Shown: one piece after another, positions 1 through 5,887 of the stretch
Position numbering within the stretch: position 1 is the stretch's first letter
How the letters are laid out: each line of letters opens with the position of its first letter
Assembly: GCA_009781525.1 (NCBI GenBank)
Contig: WQXZ01000042.1
Location: 1 to 11,026 of the forward strand
Reading direction: 5' to 3'
DNA from: Coriobacteriia bacterium
GTDB lineage: Bacteria > Actinomycetota > Coriobacteriia > Coriobacteriales > UBA8131
DNA: 11,026 nucleotides
Notes under the pieces: model-generated
What the model saw: the letters and a program-made list of their open reading frames with translations, nothing else
Database searches by the model: none
Told to the model about the DNA's origin: nothing
Translations under genes and position numbers: made by a program

Positions 1-10
1 GACGTGATTT

Positions 11-32
11 GCGAATCCCTCCTTCTCCGCCA
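11..32 (+). other. tRNA-Ser 3'-end-like remnant (possible att site)
   Basis: The bases read like the 3' end of a bacterial tRNA-Ser: the end of a T-loop (CGAAT), a 3' T-stem strand, the acceptor strand CTTCTCC, discriminator G and an encoded CCA at 30-32. The sequence just upstream (GTGATT) does not pair with the 3' T-stem strand, and the T-loop begins TGC instead of TTC, so this is not the end of a working tRNA cut by the window edge. A 3'-end-only match is what site-specific integrases leave when they insert into a tRNA gene. That reading is an inference; the partner site is not in the window. Confidence 0.45.
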
Positions 33-40
33 GTAATATT

Positions 41-69
41 TCCCTGAGAGCCTGCAAGGTTCTCGGGGA
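41..69 (+). terminator. Hairpin downstream of the tRNA-like remnant
   Basis: A nine-pair stem (TCCCTGAGA at 41-49 with TCTCGGGGA at 61-69, one G-T pair) encloses an 11-base loop. It sits nine bases after the CCA of the tRNA-like end, where a tRNA terminator would be. The following ATTATTCGTTGTTG is only moderately T-rich, so termination strength is uncertain. It may be a tRNA terminator that stayed with the att-like fragment. Confidence 0.45.
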
Positions 70-81
70 ATTATTCGTTGT

Positions 82-105
82 TGGGATGCTGGGATTCGAA
101 CCCGT
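82..105 (-). other. Second tRNA 3'-end-like fragment, opposite strand
   Basis: On the minus strand this reads GGGTTCGAATCCCAG followed by CATCCCA and A, which matches a T-loop (TTCGAAT), 3' T-stem strand and acceptor strand in the style of tRNA-Gln. Only three T-stem pairs form, no CCA follows, and no matching 5' acceptor (TGGGATG) or anticodon arm is found in the next 100 bases on that strand. It is therefore a fragment or look-alike, not a tRNA gene. The sequence next to it (115-141) holds two alternative hairpins, GTCAAG/CTTGAC and ACGTGC/GCACGT. Confidence 0.3.
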
Positions 106-124
106 GAGGGATTCGTGTCAAGAA

Positions 125-141
125 ACGTGCTTGACGCACGT
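125..141. repeat. Short inverted repeat (6-bp stem, 5-base loop)
   Basis: ACGTGC at 125-130 and GCACGT at 136-141 enclose TTGAC. It lies between the tRNA-like fragments and the first gene. It could be an integrase or regulator binding site, but nothing in the sequence decides this. Confidence 0.4.
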
Positions 142-268
142 ATCATGCTCGCTATAGATTCTCTATTATCACGAGCACAGTATTATTGCCGTATACTTAT
201 AAAATGATTAATACTGCAACCTCAAGCTGCAGGCTTGTGGTGACGGACTATTGTTTTGGAGGGGCTAA

Positions 269-709
269 ATGCATTGGGGCTGGATAAATACCCTGGGGTT
301 AGCAATAGTTGCACTAATGCTCATTCCCAACATCGTTTTTGCGTACAAAAACAAAGCTGTTATGAATAACGATACAAACAAAGCGTTAAAGATTTCAGAG
401 CAGATAGGTCGATATGGGTCTATGGCCTTAATGGTTTTGCCTGTCGGTATACCGCCATTTGGTTTTCGAACGCTCGCAGAGCTTTTCATTTGGCTGGTGG
501 GAATGTTTATCTTAGTTCTCACATATTGGGTTTTTTGGTACCTCTTCTCTAAAACACCACACAAACGATTTGCTCTTTCGCTTGCTGTTATTCCATGTGT
601 CATTTTTCTTTTTCATGGTGTTTTGTTGAGGCATTGGTTGCTAATAATTTTTGGTGTTGTGTTCTCAGTGTCTCACATTACAATCACTAATAAGAACTAC
701 CCCGCATAG
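269..709 (+). CDS. Small multi-pass membrane protein, unknown function
   Basis: The 146-residue product is very hydrophobic, with about five predicted membrane segments near residues 6-25, 47-65, 69-93, 100-117 and 119-138. A short polar cytoplasmic or external stretch (KNKAVMNNDTNKALKISEQ) separates the first two. The start is well supported: GGAGGGG lies at 258-264, four bases before the ATG. I recognise no catalytic motif, transporter signature or named family. An inverted repeat CAAGC/GCTTG (223-237) lies just upstream, and no good promoter could be fixed. It stands alone between the tRNA-like scars and a 399-base gene-free gap, so context gives no role; position next to a possible att site fits accessory cargo. 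Confidence 0.8.
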   Translation: MHWGWINTLGLAIVALMLIPNIVFAYKNKAVMNNDTNKALKISEQIGRYGSMALMVLPVGIPPFGFRTLAELFIWLVGMFILVLTYWVFWYLFSKTPHKRFALSLAVIPCVIFLFHGVLLRHWLLIIFGVVFSVSHITITNKNYPA

Positions 710-747
710 CAAGCATTAAATGAGAACGATTCATTGAAAAAGCTTGC
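709..747 (+). other. Nested hairpin at the end of the membrane protein gene
   Basis: GCAAGC (709-714, overlapping the stop codon's last base) pairs with GCTTGC (742-747), and inside it AATGA (719-723) pairs with TCATT (731-735). This could end transcription or protect the 3' end, but no T-run follows (CCCCATTCTG), so a classical terminator is unlikely. Confidence 0.3.
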
Positions 748-1108
748 CCCCATTCTGCTCTGAGTCACAATACCAATACTCAAATCTCAGTTCGCACCCA
801 CAACAGCAGAGACGAGCAAGTAAATATAATTGTGACCTTATTGGATACACTTACTGCCACTGATTTACACTCTTCTGCATTGCTGTTCTCAGAATATCGA
901 ATTTGGGACTGTATCAATTCACGTTTCTAGTAATTGCTAGCTTATTTCTGTATAGTGTGTACATTGCATATCATTACTACTGTGTCCAAGCACTAGTTTT
1001 GTTTCATTATAATGTTTGCATATCTCTACCATTTATGTGTGCAATTTGTGTCAAGAGTATTTATCATGGTAGCAGCTGATTTTGAAATCATCGTAGCGAG
1101 AATGGGGA
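748..1108. other. Gene-free AT-rich stretch upstream of the cyclase gene
   Basis: I find no supported gene here on either strand. It contains an exact TATAAT at 1008-1013 without a good -35 partner, and a near-perfect palindrome TGATTT-TG-AAATCA at 1077-1090, about 20 bases before the cyclase start, which could be an operator. Most of the stretch has no recognisable structure. Confidence 0.5.
1008..1013 (+). promoter_or_regulatory. Candidate -10 box for the diguanylate cyclase gene
   Basis: An exact TATAAT lies about 95 bases upstream of the GTG start. The best upstream partner (TGTCCA at 983-988) matches TTGACA poorly and is spaced 19 bases, so activator help would be needed if this is the promoter. 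Confidence 0.3.
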
Positions 1109-2731
1109 GTGGTGAGTTCAGAAACTTTGCAACAGCAGAATAGTAGGCTTTGGGACTTGTTAACCACAGGTGCTCTGCTCAGTAAAACCATGTTCGTTTT
1201 TCTCTGTGTTACCGGCTTGCTCTTTTTCTACTCAGCTCTCTTGAGAAGGCTCAGACACCGGTTGGAAGGCACACACTTCATCGTGCTTTGCGCAGCAGCT
1301 GTGTTTTGGTCGGTTTGCTCGATGTTTGCCTTGTTCACTCCACCAAGTGCAGAGATGCTGGGTACGCTCAGCTTGGTCGGAATCGCCCCAATACCTGCAT
1401 TGCTATGCTTGCATATCCAGCAACAGGTCTCCCACCGTGAGCAAGAAATCGTACCGTCTTTACTGCTGTTTTTTGTTCCCGGCTTCCTGATGTTTAAAAT
1501 CATAAACGACCTTTTCTTCCCTACGGTTCTGCCCATACTTCCACCGATCAGTGAAACCGAATGGTACATGATCGCTTTCAACCTATACGCAACTGTTGCA
1601 CTGGTCAGATCTTATCTCCTGTGCTTCAACGTGTTCTACCAAATGCCCAAACGTGCACGCCGATCTACCTGGTACATGCTGATAGGCGTGACTGCGATTG
1701 TGGTCTTACTCGCATTCGGTGAGCTGTGGAAAGTGCAGCTTTCCGAACTGATTCCGACCAGTGAGATTTTAGATATTCTATTGCCATTGGGTGCACCGGT
1801 TGCATTGCTGATCACGCTGTATGTGTTCTATAACGCTCTGCTGGTCATGCCGGCGTCAGAAGTCATTGTCACGTCACGAGAATTTGTTATGGGCGGTCTC
1901 TCGACTGCAGTACTTATCCTCAATCAACAGCAAGAGATTCTTGACTGGAACCGAACAGACTGGGAAGAAGGCTACCCGCTTCCCAAACCATTATTCCGCG
2001 AACCGATCAGCGTCTATCGAAAGCGTATGGTTACGCAGAACAACTTCAGGGTATCACCGCATGACGATAACATCATCATCACGAACCAGGATGATATCGA
2101 ACGATACTTCCTGTTTGACACCCATATTGCCAGCAACAGCAAGCGTACATTCGGCTATGTGCTCGAAATATCTGAGGTCTCCCCCATGTATACTCTGCTC
2201 AGGTACTTCGAGGAAATCGCTCACTTTGACACACTGACCGGGCTTCACAACCGCAACGGCTACTTCAACTACCTGAGCACTATCGTGGCTGAAGAGAACA
2301 TGCCGCTACTGATTTTTGTCGGGGATGTCAACTACCTCAAGACCGTCAACGACACTTACGGACACCTGGTTGGTGACGAGCTGCTTAAGACAGTCGCAGA
2401 AGTAATCAAGCTAGCCATGCCAGCCGGTGCATTTGCAGCACGCACCGGTGGAGACGAGTTCGTAGTACTGATACCAGGCGCAGGTGAACGCATCGCCGAG
2501 AGGTTTAAAGAAGATCTCATCTCACTCTGCTCCAGGGTTAGCCACAAGGTTTTCGGCGCACCAAGCATTTCGTGGGGCTATGCCATCATGCAATCAACCA
2601 GCCAGTCATATAATGACATCTATGAACAAGCCGACTCCATCATGTATGAATATAAGAAGACCCGACTCGAAACCCGCGGTAGCGGCCTACTACCCAGCCG
2701 ACAAGCAGAACCTGAGCCGGATTCTGACTAG
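1109..2731 (+). CDS. 7-TM sensor diguanylate cyclase (GGDEF protein)
   Basis: This 540-residue protein should make cyclic di-GMP from two GTP at the inner membrane face. Residues about 27-244 hold seven hydrophobic segments of the type found in N-terminal 7TM sensors of histidine kinases. Residues about 252-360 look like a PAS fold (TAVLILNQQQEILDWN). Residues about 371-525 are the GGDEF domain: DTLTGLHNR at 374-382, GDVNYLKTVNDTYGH, and an intact GGDEF at 447-451. The inhibitory I-site (RxxD five residues before GGDEF) is absent; the position reads PAGA. No EAL domain follows. The GTG start is uncertain: a second GTG follows immediately, the GGGGAG nearby is too close to serve either, and the first ATG is codon 28 at 1190. 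ispE begins 57 bases downstream on the same strand. The sensed signal is unknown. Confidence 0.9.
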   Translation: MVSSETLQQQNSRLWDLLTTGALLSKTMFVFLCVTGLLFFYSALLRRLRHRLEGTHFIVLCAAAVFWSVCSMFALFTPPSAEMLGTLSLVGIAPIPALLCLHIQQQVSHREQEIVPSLLLFFVPGFLMFKIINDLFFPTVLPILPPISETEWYMIAFNLYATVALVRSYLLCFNVFYQMPKRARRSTWYMLIGVTAIVVLLAFGELWKVQLSELIPTSEILDILLPLGAPVALLITLYVFYNALLVMPASEVIVTSREFVMGGLSTAVLILNQQQEILDWNRTDWEEGYPLPKPLFREPISVYRKRMVTQNNFRVSPHDDNIIITNQDDIERYFLFDTHIASNSKRTFGYVLEISEVSPMYTLLRYFEEIAHFDTLTGLHNRNGYFNYLSTIVAEENMPLLIFVGDVNYLKTVNDTYGHLVGDELLKTVAEVIKLAMPAGAFAARTGGDEFVVLIPGAGERIAERFKEDLISLCSRVSHKVFGAPSISWGYAIMQSTSQSYNDIYEQADSIMYEYKKTRLETRGSGLLPSRQAEPEPDSD

Positions 2732-2771
2732 CGCGACCTCAGTATCACCTCTTCATACACCGCACAATAAT

Positions 2772-2784
2772 CATCTGGATAAAA
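2772..2784 (+). repeat. Left copy of a 13-bp inverted repeat around ispE
   Basis: CATCTGGATAAAA here is the exact reverse complement of 3801-3813 beyond the end of ispE. It contains TCTGGATAA, a one-mismatch DnaA-box form. Its role is unknown and chance is possible. Confidence 0.35.
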
Positions 2785-2788
2785 TCAC

Positions 2789-3727
2789 GTGAAAAACATA
2801 AGCAACGGTACAGCAATCAGTCAATTACCGATTACGCTACCCTCATACGCCAAGCTGAACCTTTCGCTGGCAGTTAGTGAAGAGATTGTTGATGGTAAGC
2901 ACTTACTGCAGTCGGTCTTTACAACCATTGACCTGTCAGACCAGCTATGCATTGACATCTCTGCCAAAGCGGAGCCTGCTGTAACCATAGATATGACATT
3001 TGCCGAAAGGCTGCATAGGATACAGATACCCCTGCAGAAAAACATCATTTACCAGGCGATCTGCGAGTACCTGAATCAGCTTGAACAGACACTACCGATC
3101 AACCTGCATATCACTGTACAGAAAAACATCCCAACCCAGGCTGGCCTTGGTGGTGGTTCGAGTAACGCAGCAGCTGCACTTAATGCCATGCAAATGCTGT
3201 GCGATAACACGCTGAGCACAGAGCAGTTGCGCACCATTGCTGCAATACTTGGGGCGGATGTCTCGTTCTTTTTAGATGGTGGTTGCGCACTTATGACCGG
3301 GCATGGCGAGCACATGGTAGCCAGGCTTTGGCTACCTCCGATAGACATTGTTTTAGTAAAACCAGATTTCGGTCTTTCCACAGCATTAGTCTATCAGCAG
3401 TTCGACCGCTCACCAAAGCCTGCTGGCAACATAGATGCAATGGTTGACCTACTCCAGCCACCCTCACGAAGAAGTAATAAAACAGTCAATGCTGAGAATC
3501 TGGCTGCGCTGCTTACAAATAATCTGACACAGGCAGCTGAGTCACTGGCGCCTGAAATCGCGAATATAACCGCAGCATTAGAGCGGCAGCCTGGTATTTG
3601 TAAGGCCATGCTTGCAGGCAGTGGTTCGACAGTGTTTGCCATAGCCAAAGATCGCCAGTCTGCACTGTCGGCAGCAAAGATATTCGACGCACAAGGACTC
3701 TTCACTAAGGTCTGCAAAACAATCTAG
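2789..3727 (+). CDS. ispE: 4-diphosphocytidyl-2-C-methyl-D-erythritol kinase
   Basis: IspE is the cytosolic GHMP-family kinase that phosphorylates CDP-methylerythritol with ATP in the MEP route to isopentenyl diphosphate. Three family signatures are visible in the 312 residues: the substrate-binding start SYAKLNLSL with a DGKHLL version of the usual DGYHEL, the glycine-rich ATP loop QAGLGGGSSNAAAAL, and GADVSFFLDGGCALMTGHGE followed late by MLAGSGSTVFAI. It is slightly longer than the usual 280-300 residues, mostly through an N-terminal extension of about 15 residues. The GTG at 2789 is the only reasonable start in frame; its ribosome site (GGA nine bases upstream) is weak. It follows the cyclase gene by 57 bases and may be read with it. 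The common rsmA/ksgA neighbour is absent. Confidence 0.93.
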   Translation: MKNISNGTAISQLPITLPSYAKLNLSLAVSEEIVDGKHLLQSVFTTIDLSDQLCIDISAKAEPAVTIDMTFAERLHRIQIPLQKNIIYQAICEYLNQLEQTLPINLHITVQKNIPTQAGLGGGSSNAAAALNAMQMLCDNTLSTEQLRTIAAILGADVSFFLDGGCALMTGHGEHMVARLWLPPIDIVLVKPDFGLSTALVYQQFDRSPKPAGNIDAMVDLLQPPSRRSNKTVNAENLAALLTNNLTQAAESLAPEIANITAALERQPGICKAMLAGSGSTVFAIAKDRQSALSAAKIFDAQGLFTKVCKTI

Positions 3728-3753
3728 TCGGGTCAGCCGACCAGCCAACAGCA

Positions 3754-3790
3754 CCCTGCCAGCCCCGGGCACCAACGAGCAGCGGCAGGG
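3754..3790 (+). terminator. ispE: Possible terminator after ispE
   Basis: CCCTGCC (3754-3760) pairs perfectly with GGCAGGG (3784-3790) around a 23-base GC-rich loop, 27 bases after the ispE stop, with a short TTTTA at 3801. The gap to the T-run is longer than for a standard intrinsic terminator. It lies between convergent genes, so it could also stop reading from the URO-D-family gene on the other strand. Confidence 0.35.
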
Positions 3791-3800
3791 CGCAGCGAGG

Positions 3801-3813
3801 TTTTATCCAGATG
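3801..3813 (-). repeat. Right copy of a 13-bp inverted repeat around ispE
   Basis: TTTTATCCAGATG is the exact reverse complement of 2772-2784. It is in the ispE/URO-D convergent gap, ahead of the URO-D stop codon at 3859. Confidence 0.35.
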
Positions 3814-3858
3814 CATTAAAACAAGGCAGGCAGCTAAATGCTTCCAGGTGGATTTATC

Positions 3859-4851
3859 CTAGAAATACTCCTTCGAAAGCTCGTTGATCTTTTCGGTCAC
3901 GGCATCGTAGACGCCGGGATAGGTGCTGCCCGGACCGCCTGCGACCAGGCTGGGGATAAAGTAGTGCTTACCTCCATCGGCGACGGCTTGGCGCACCTCG
4001 CTGTCGATCAGCTCGGGCGTCCAGTCGGCGCGGTCGATGCGGCCGTTGTCCAAGCCGCCCTGAATCGTAATCTGGCCGCCGTAGTGCTCGATCAGCTCAG
4101 GGATGTTGTTGGTGGTCATCGCGCCCTGAAAAATGTCGATGCCCATCTCGATCATCTGCGGAACCAGCGTCGCGGCATAACTGTCGCTGTGGTGCACGAT
4201 CAGCTCGATGCCATTTTTCTTGTACCAGCCGTAGAGGCGCTTGTAGACCGGCAGGTAGACCTGATCGAACATCGCAGTGGACATGAAAGTCGAGATCTGG
4301 CTGCCCCAGTCGTCGTGATGCAGCATCGCGTCAGGATGAATGCGATCGATGATGGTCTTGGCGTAGGCGATCTCCCAATCGGCGTACCACTCGACCATCG
4401 CCCGAACCTCATCGGGATCCTCAGCGATGGCAATCAGCGCGCCTTCCATACCCATCAGGTGGTGGGTCTGCTCAAAGAGCCCAGGCGCGATCATCATGGC
4501 TAGATACTGCTCGTTGCGATCGCAGGCGGCAGCGCTGTTGATGAAGTCGACATACTCCTCCTCTGGATAATCAAGGTTCGGAGCCTTCAGCACATCCCGC
4601 CACTGCTTGATGTCATTTAAGACAATCGTCTCTGGGCGGTGAATCGGCATTCCACCGGGATACCCCTCCGGCCAAGCATACGTAACGCCCCAAATGTTGC
4701 GCCAGGTTCGACCTGGACCACCCTGCTCCGGCGCATTGCGCTGCAACGGATGCCCGAACCCCGCCAAGAACATGTACTCGTACTGATTGACAAACCGATC
4801 CGGATTTCCACCCCTCATCGTTTCTACTAGATTCTCACGTTTGGTTAGCAT
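3859..4851 (-). CDS. Uroporphyrinogen decarboxylase-family protein (methyltransferase-like)
   Basis: The 330-residue product belongs to the URO-D fold group that includes the corrinoid-linked methyltransferases MtaA, MtbA and relatives of O-demethylase systems. Visible signatures are GGNPDRFVNQYEYM near the N-terminus, MLHHDDWGSQ at about 176-185, IVHHSDS at 218-224, IFQGAMTTNNIPEL, and ITIQGGLDNG near 261-270. In zinc-dependent MtaA-type enzymes the third region carries an H-x-C metal motif; here it reads HSD, without Cys, so metal binding and substrate may differ. True heme-pathway HemE is unlikely, since other heme genes are absent. The start at 4851 is chosen because GGAGG sits five bases upstream; an ATG 13 codons earlier lacks such a site. 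No corrinoid protein or activator gene is adjacent. Hand counts give 63-70% GC in 60-base blocks here, against about 47% in ispE, which suggests a separate origin. Confidence 0.85.
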   Translation of the reverse strand: MLTKRENLVETMRGGNPDRFVNQYEYMFLAGFGHPLQRNAPEQGGPGRTWRNIWGVTYAWPEGYPGGMPIHRPETIVLNDIKQWRDVLKAPNLDYPEEEYVDFINSAAACDRNEQYLAMMIAPGLFEQTHHLMGMEGALIAIAEDPDEVRAMVEWYADWEIAYAKTIIDRIHPDAMLHHDDWGSQISTFMSTAMFDQVYLPVYKRLYGWYKKNGIELIVHHSDSYAATLVPQMIEMGIDIFQGAMTTNNIPELIEHYGGQITIQGGLDNGRIDRADWTPELIDSEVRQAVADGGKHYFIPSLVAGGPGSTYPGVYDAVTEKINELSKEYF

Positions 4852-4930
4852 GGTTTCCTCCAGGTTGTGATTAGCTATTGCTTGCATCATTGGCTGTGGT
4901 TATCTAACTCGCGACCTTCAGCCTGTTGCC

Positions 4931-4936
4931 ATTATA
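4931..4936 (-). promoter_or_regulatory. Candidate -10 box of the URO-D-family gene
   Basis: The minus strand reads an exact TATAAT here, 80 bases upstream of the chosen start. No TTGACA-like box is seen 16-18 bases further upstream (GCGAGG), so a regulator may help. The DnaA-box match at 4943-4951 falls in the -10 to -35 spacer. Confidence 0.4.
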
Positions 4937-4942
4937 CAACCA

Positions 4943-4951
4943 TGTGGATAA
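4943..4951 (-). promoter_or_regulatory. Perfect DnaA-box match (TTATCCACA)
   Basis: The minus strand reads TTATCCACA, the strict consensus DnaA box. It overlaps the putative promoter spacer of the URO-D-family gene, where DnaA binding could repress it. A single box does not make an origin. The same nonamer recurs at 10569-10577. Confidence 0.4.
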
Positions 4952-5019
4952 GACCTCGCTTGTTTTATTGATAGCCCGCGTTCGCTGTCTCGACTTATTG
5001 CGACTACGATTGGGGAAGC

Positions 5020-5365
5020 TGGTCGCAGCCACCTCTGTTTGGCTTCGATGGCCTCGGCAACCTACTGCAGTCCGCCGCTGTCAGCTCCCGTTAGTTCGCA
5101 GTTGACCCCCGCTATTATGCAGTCAGCCCTCTGCTCAGTCTCTGTTATTCTGCTATCAGCCTAGTCAGCCTCCGATTGGCTCAGTCGACTGCAGCCACCT
5201 CCGATTAGCCCCGGACCGCAATCGCCTCCGATCAGCCCCGGACCGCAATCGCCCTCTGTCGGCCGCAACCACCTCCGATTAGCCTTCGTCGACTGCGATC
5301 GCCCTCTGTCGGCCGCAACCACCTCCCAATCAGCCCCCATCAACTGCAACCACCTCCCAATTAAC
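5020..5365. repeat. Degenerate GC-rich tandem array
   Basis: The stretch is built from variants of two short modules, CCTCCGATYAGCC and GCCGCAACCACCTCC. The clearest parts are two adjoining 27-base units at 5198-5224 and 5225-5251 that differ at one base, and a 29-base block at 5248-5276 that recurs exactly at 5298-5326, a 50-base period. Outer units are more decayed. A hand count of 5201-5260 gives 68% GC. The spacers between units are 0-21 bases and are themselves repeat-like, so it is not a CRISPR array. The array ends about 25 bases before the inverted-repeat element. Reading frames across it are repetitive and lack ribosome sites. It may be a minisatellite-like intergenic repeat; function unknown. 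Confidence 0.75.
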
Positions 5366-5390
5366 CCCATAATTGTTAATATACTGCCAA

Positions 5391-5431
5391 TTGGCAGAAA
5401 GAAGCGAAAAAATGGCACAGATTGACGGTTG
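5391..5431 (+). repeat. Left terminal inverted repeat of the MITE-like element
   Basis: Forty-one bases, exact reverse complement of 5588-5628. It contains an A6 tract inside GCGAAAAAATGGC. Confidence 0.85.
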
Positions 5432-5587
5432 TGTTTTGTGAATCACCCAGATTCTGCTGGTTTTCCTGTGAAAATGGCTACTTGTGCTCCATTTCTTGAT
5501 GTGAAATAGGCAGACTATACAGCTGGTTATATGCAAAGTGTGCAGCTTGTCTAGTACTCGATTGATTGCAGCGTGTGTGCCAAAGCT

Positions 5588-5628
5588 CAACCGTCAATCT
5601 GTGCCATTTTTTCGCTTCTTTCTGCCAA
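5588..5628 (-). repeat. Right terminal inverted repeat of the MITE-like element
   Basis: Forty-one bases, exact reverse complement of 5391-5431. The lack of any mismatch between the arms suggests recent insertion or selection on the fold. Confidence 0.85.
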
Positions 5629-5780
5629 CGGAGTTCAACCTGGAAGGTCGATTAGGCTGGCAATCAACCGGCAGCTAAGTTGACTGTGACTGCCAAGGCT
5701 ATCAACCCGAACGCTAAGCTTGGGCTGATTCGTAGGTTTTTCAGCACAACTACAAGCTGTTTGCGCAGGTCAGATGCCAC

Positions 5781-5831
5781 GCAACCAAAAGTTGCGAAAA
5801 ATTCAAACTACAGTTGGTAGCAGCAACTACC
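5781..5831. promoter_or_regulatory. Paired inverted repeats upstream of the HTH gene
   Basis: GCAAC-CAAAA-GTTGC (5781-5795) and AGTTG-GTAGCAG-CAACT (5812-5828) are two inverted repeats built on the same GTTG/CAAC core, centred about 32 bases apart and 60-107 bases before the start codon. Regulators of the XRE class commonly bind such dyads next to their own gene, so autoregulation is plausible but unproven. No clear -35/-10 pair was found here. Confidence 0.35.
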
Positions 5832-5887
5832 GATTCAGCCTTACTCTGAATGCCGTAAGATGTTCTGAGACGATAAAGGAGAGCAAC

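Larger units (their letters stand above)
5391..5628. mobile_element. 238-bp element with perfect 41-bp terminal inverted repeats (MITE-like)
   Basis: The left arm (5391-5431, starting TTGGCAGAAAGAAGCG) and right arm (5588-5628) are exact reverse complements over 41 bases, around a 156-base centre. The centre has no reading frame with a start and ribosome site. Short length, long perfect arms and no transposase fit a MITE, a non-autonomous element moved by a transposase encoded elsewhere. I cannot assign an insertion-sequence family, and no target-site duplication is obvious: the left flank is CTGCCAA and the right flank CGGAG. The left flank plus arm end form the palindrome CTGCCAATTGGCAG, so the exact outer edge is uncertain by a few bases. 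Transcribed, it would fold into a very stable 41-pair stem. Confidence 0.75.

Noticed and set aside
1..32. Intact tRNA-Ser truncated by the window edge
   Set aside because: The T-stem would have essentially no pairs with the visible upstream bases, and the T-loop starts TGC.
1013..1143. 43-codon frame overlapping the cyclase start
   Set aside because: No ribosome site, no recognisable features, and it ends inside the cyclase gene.
3838..4503. Long plus-strand open frame opposite the URO-D-family gene
   Set aside because: It is antisense to a clear family member, has no ribosome site, and its length follows from the high GC codon use of the true gene.
5198..5326. CRISPR array
   Set aside because: The 27-29 base repeats look tempting, but units adjoin or overlap, spacers are repeat-derived and of unequal length, and no cas gene is present.
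5161..5590. Minus-strand open frames across the tandem array and MITE-like element
   Set aside because: The predicted peptides simply repeat the array (GGDCGPGLIG type) or cross the inverted repeat; no ribosome site or family feature.
5391..5628. Ordinary transcription terminator
   Set aside because: The arms are 41 bp with a 156-base centre and no gene ends nearby on either strand; a mobile element fits better.
5774..5887. N-terminal extension of the HTH protein starting at 5774
   Set aside because: No ribosome site there; a strong AAGGAG six bases before ATG 5888 starts exactly at the HTH domain.
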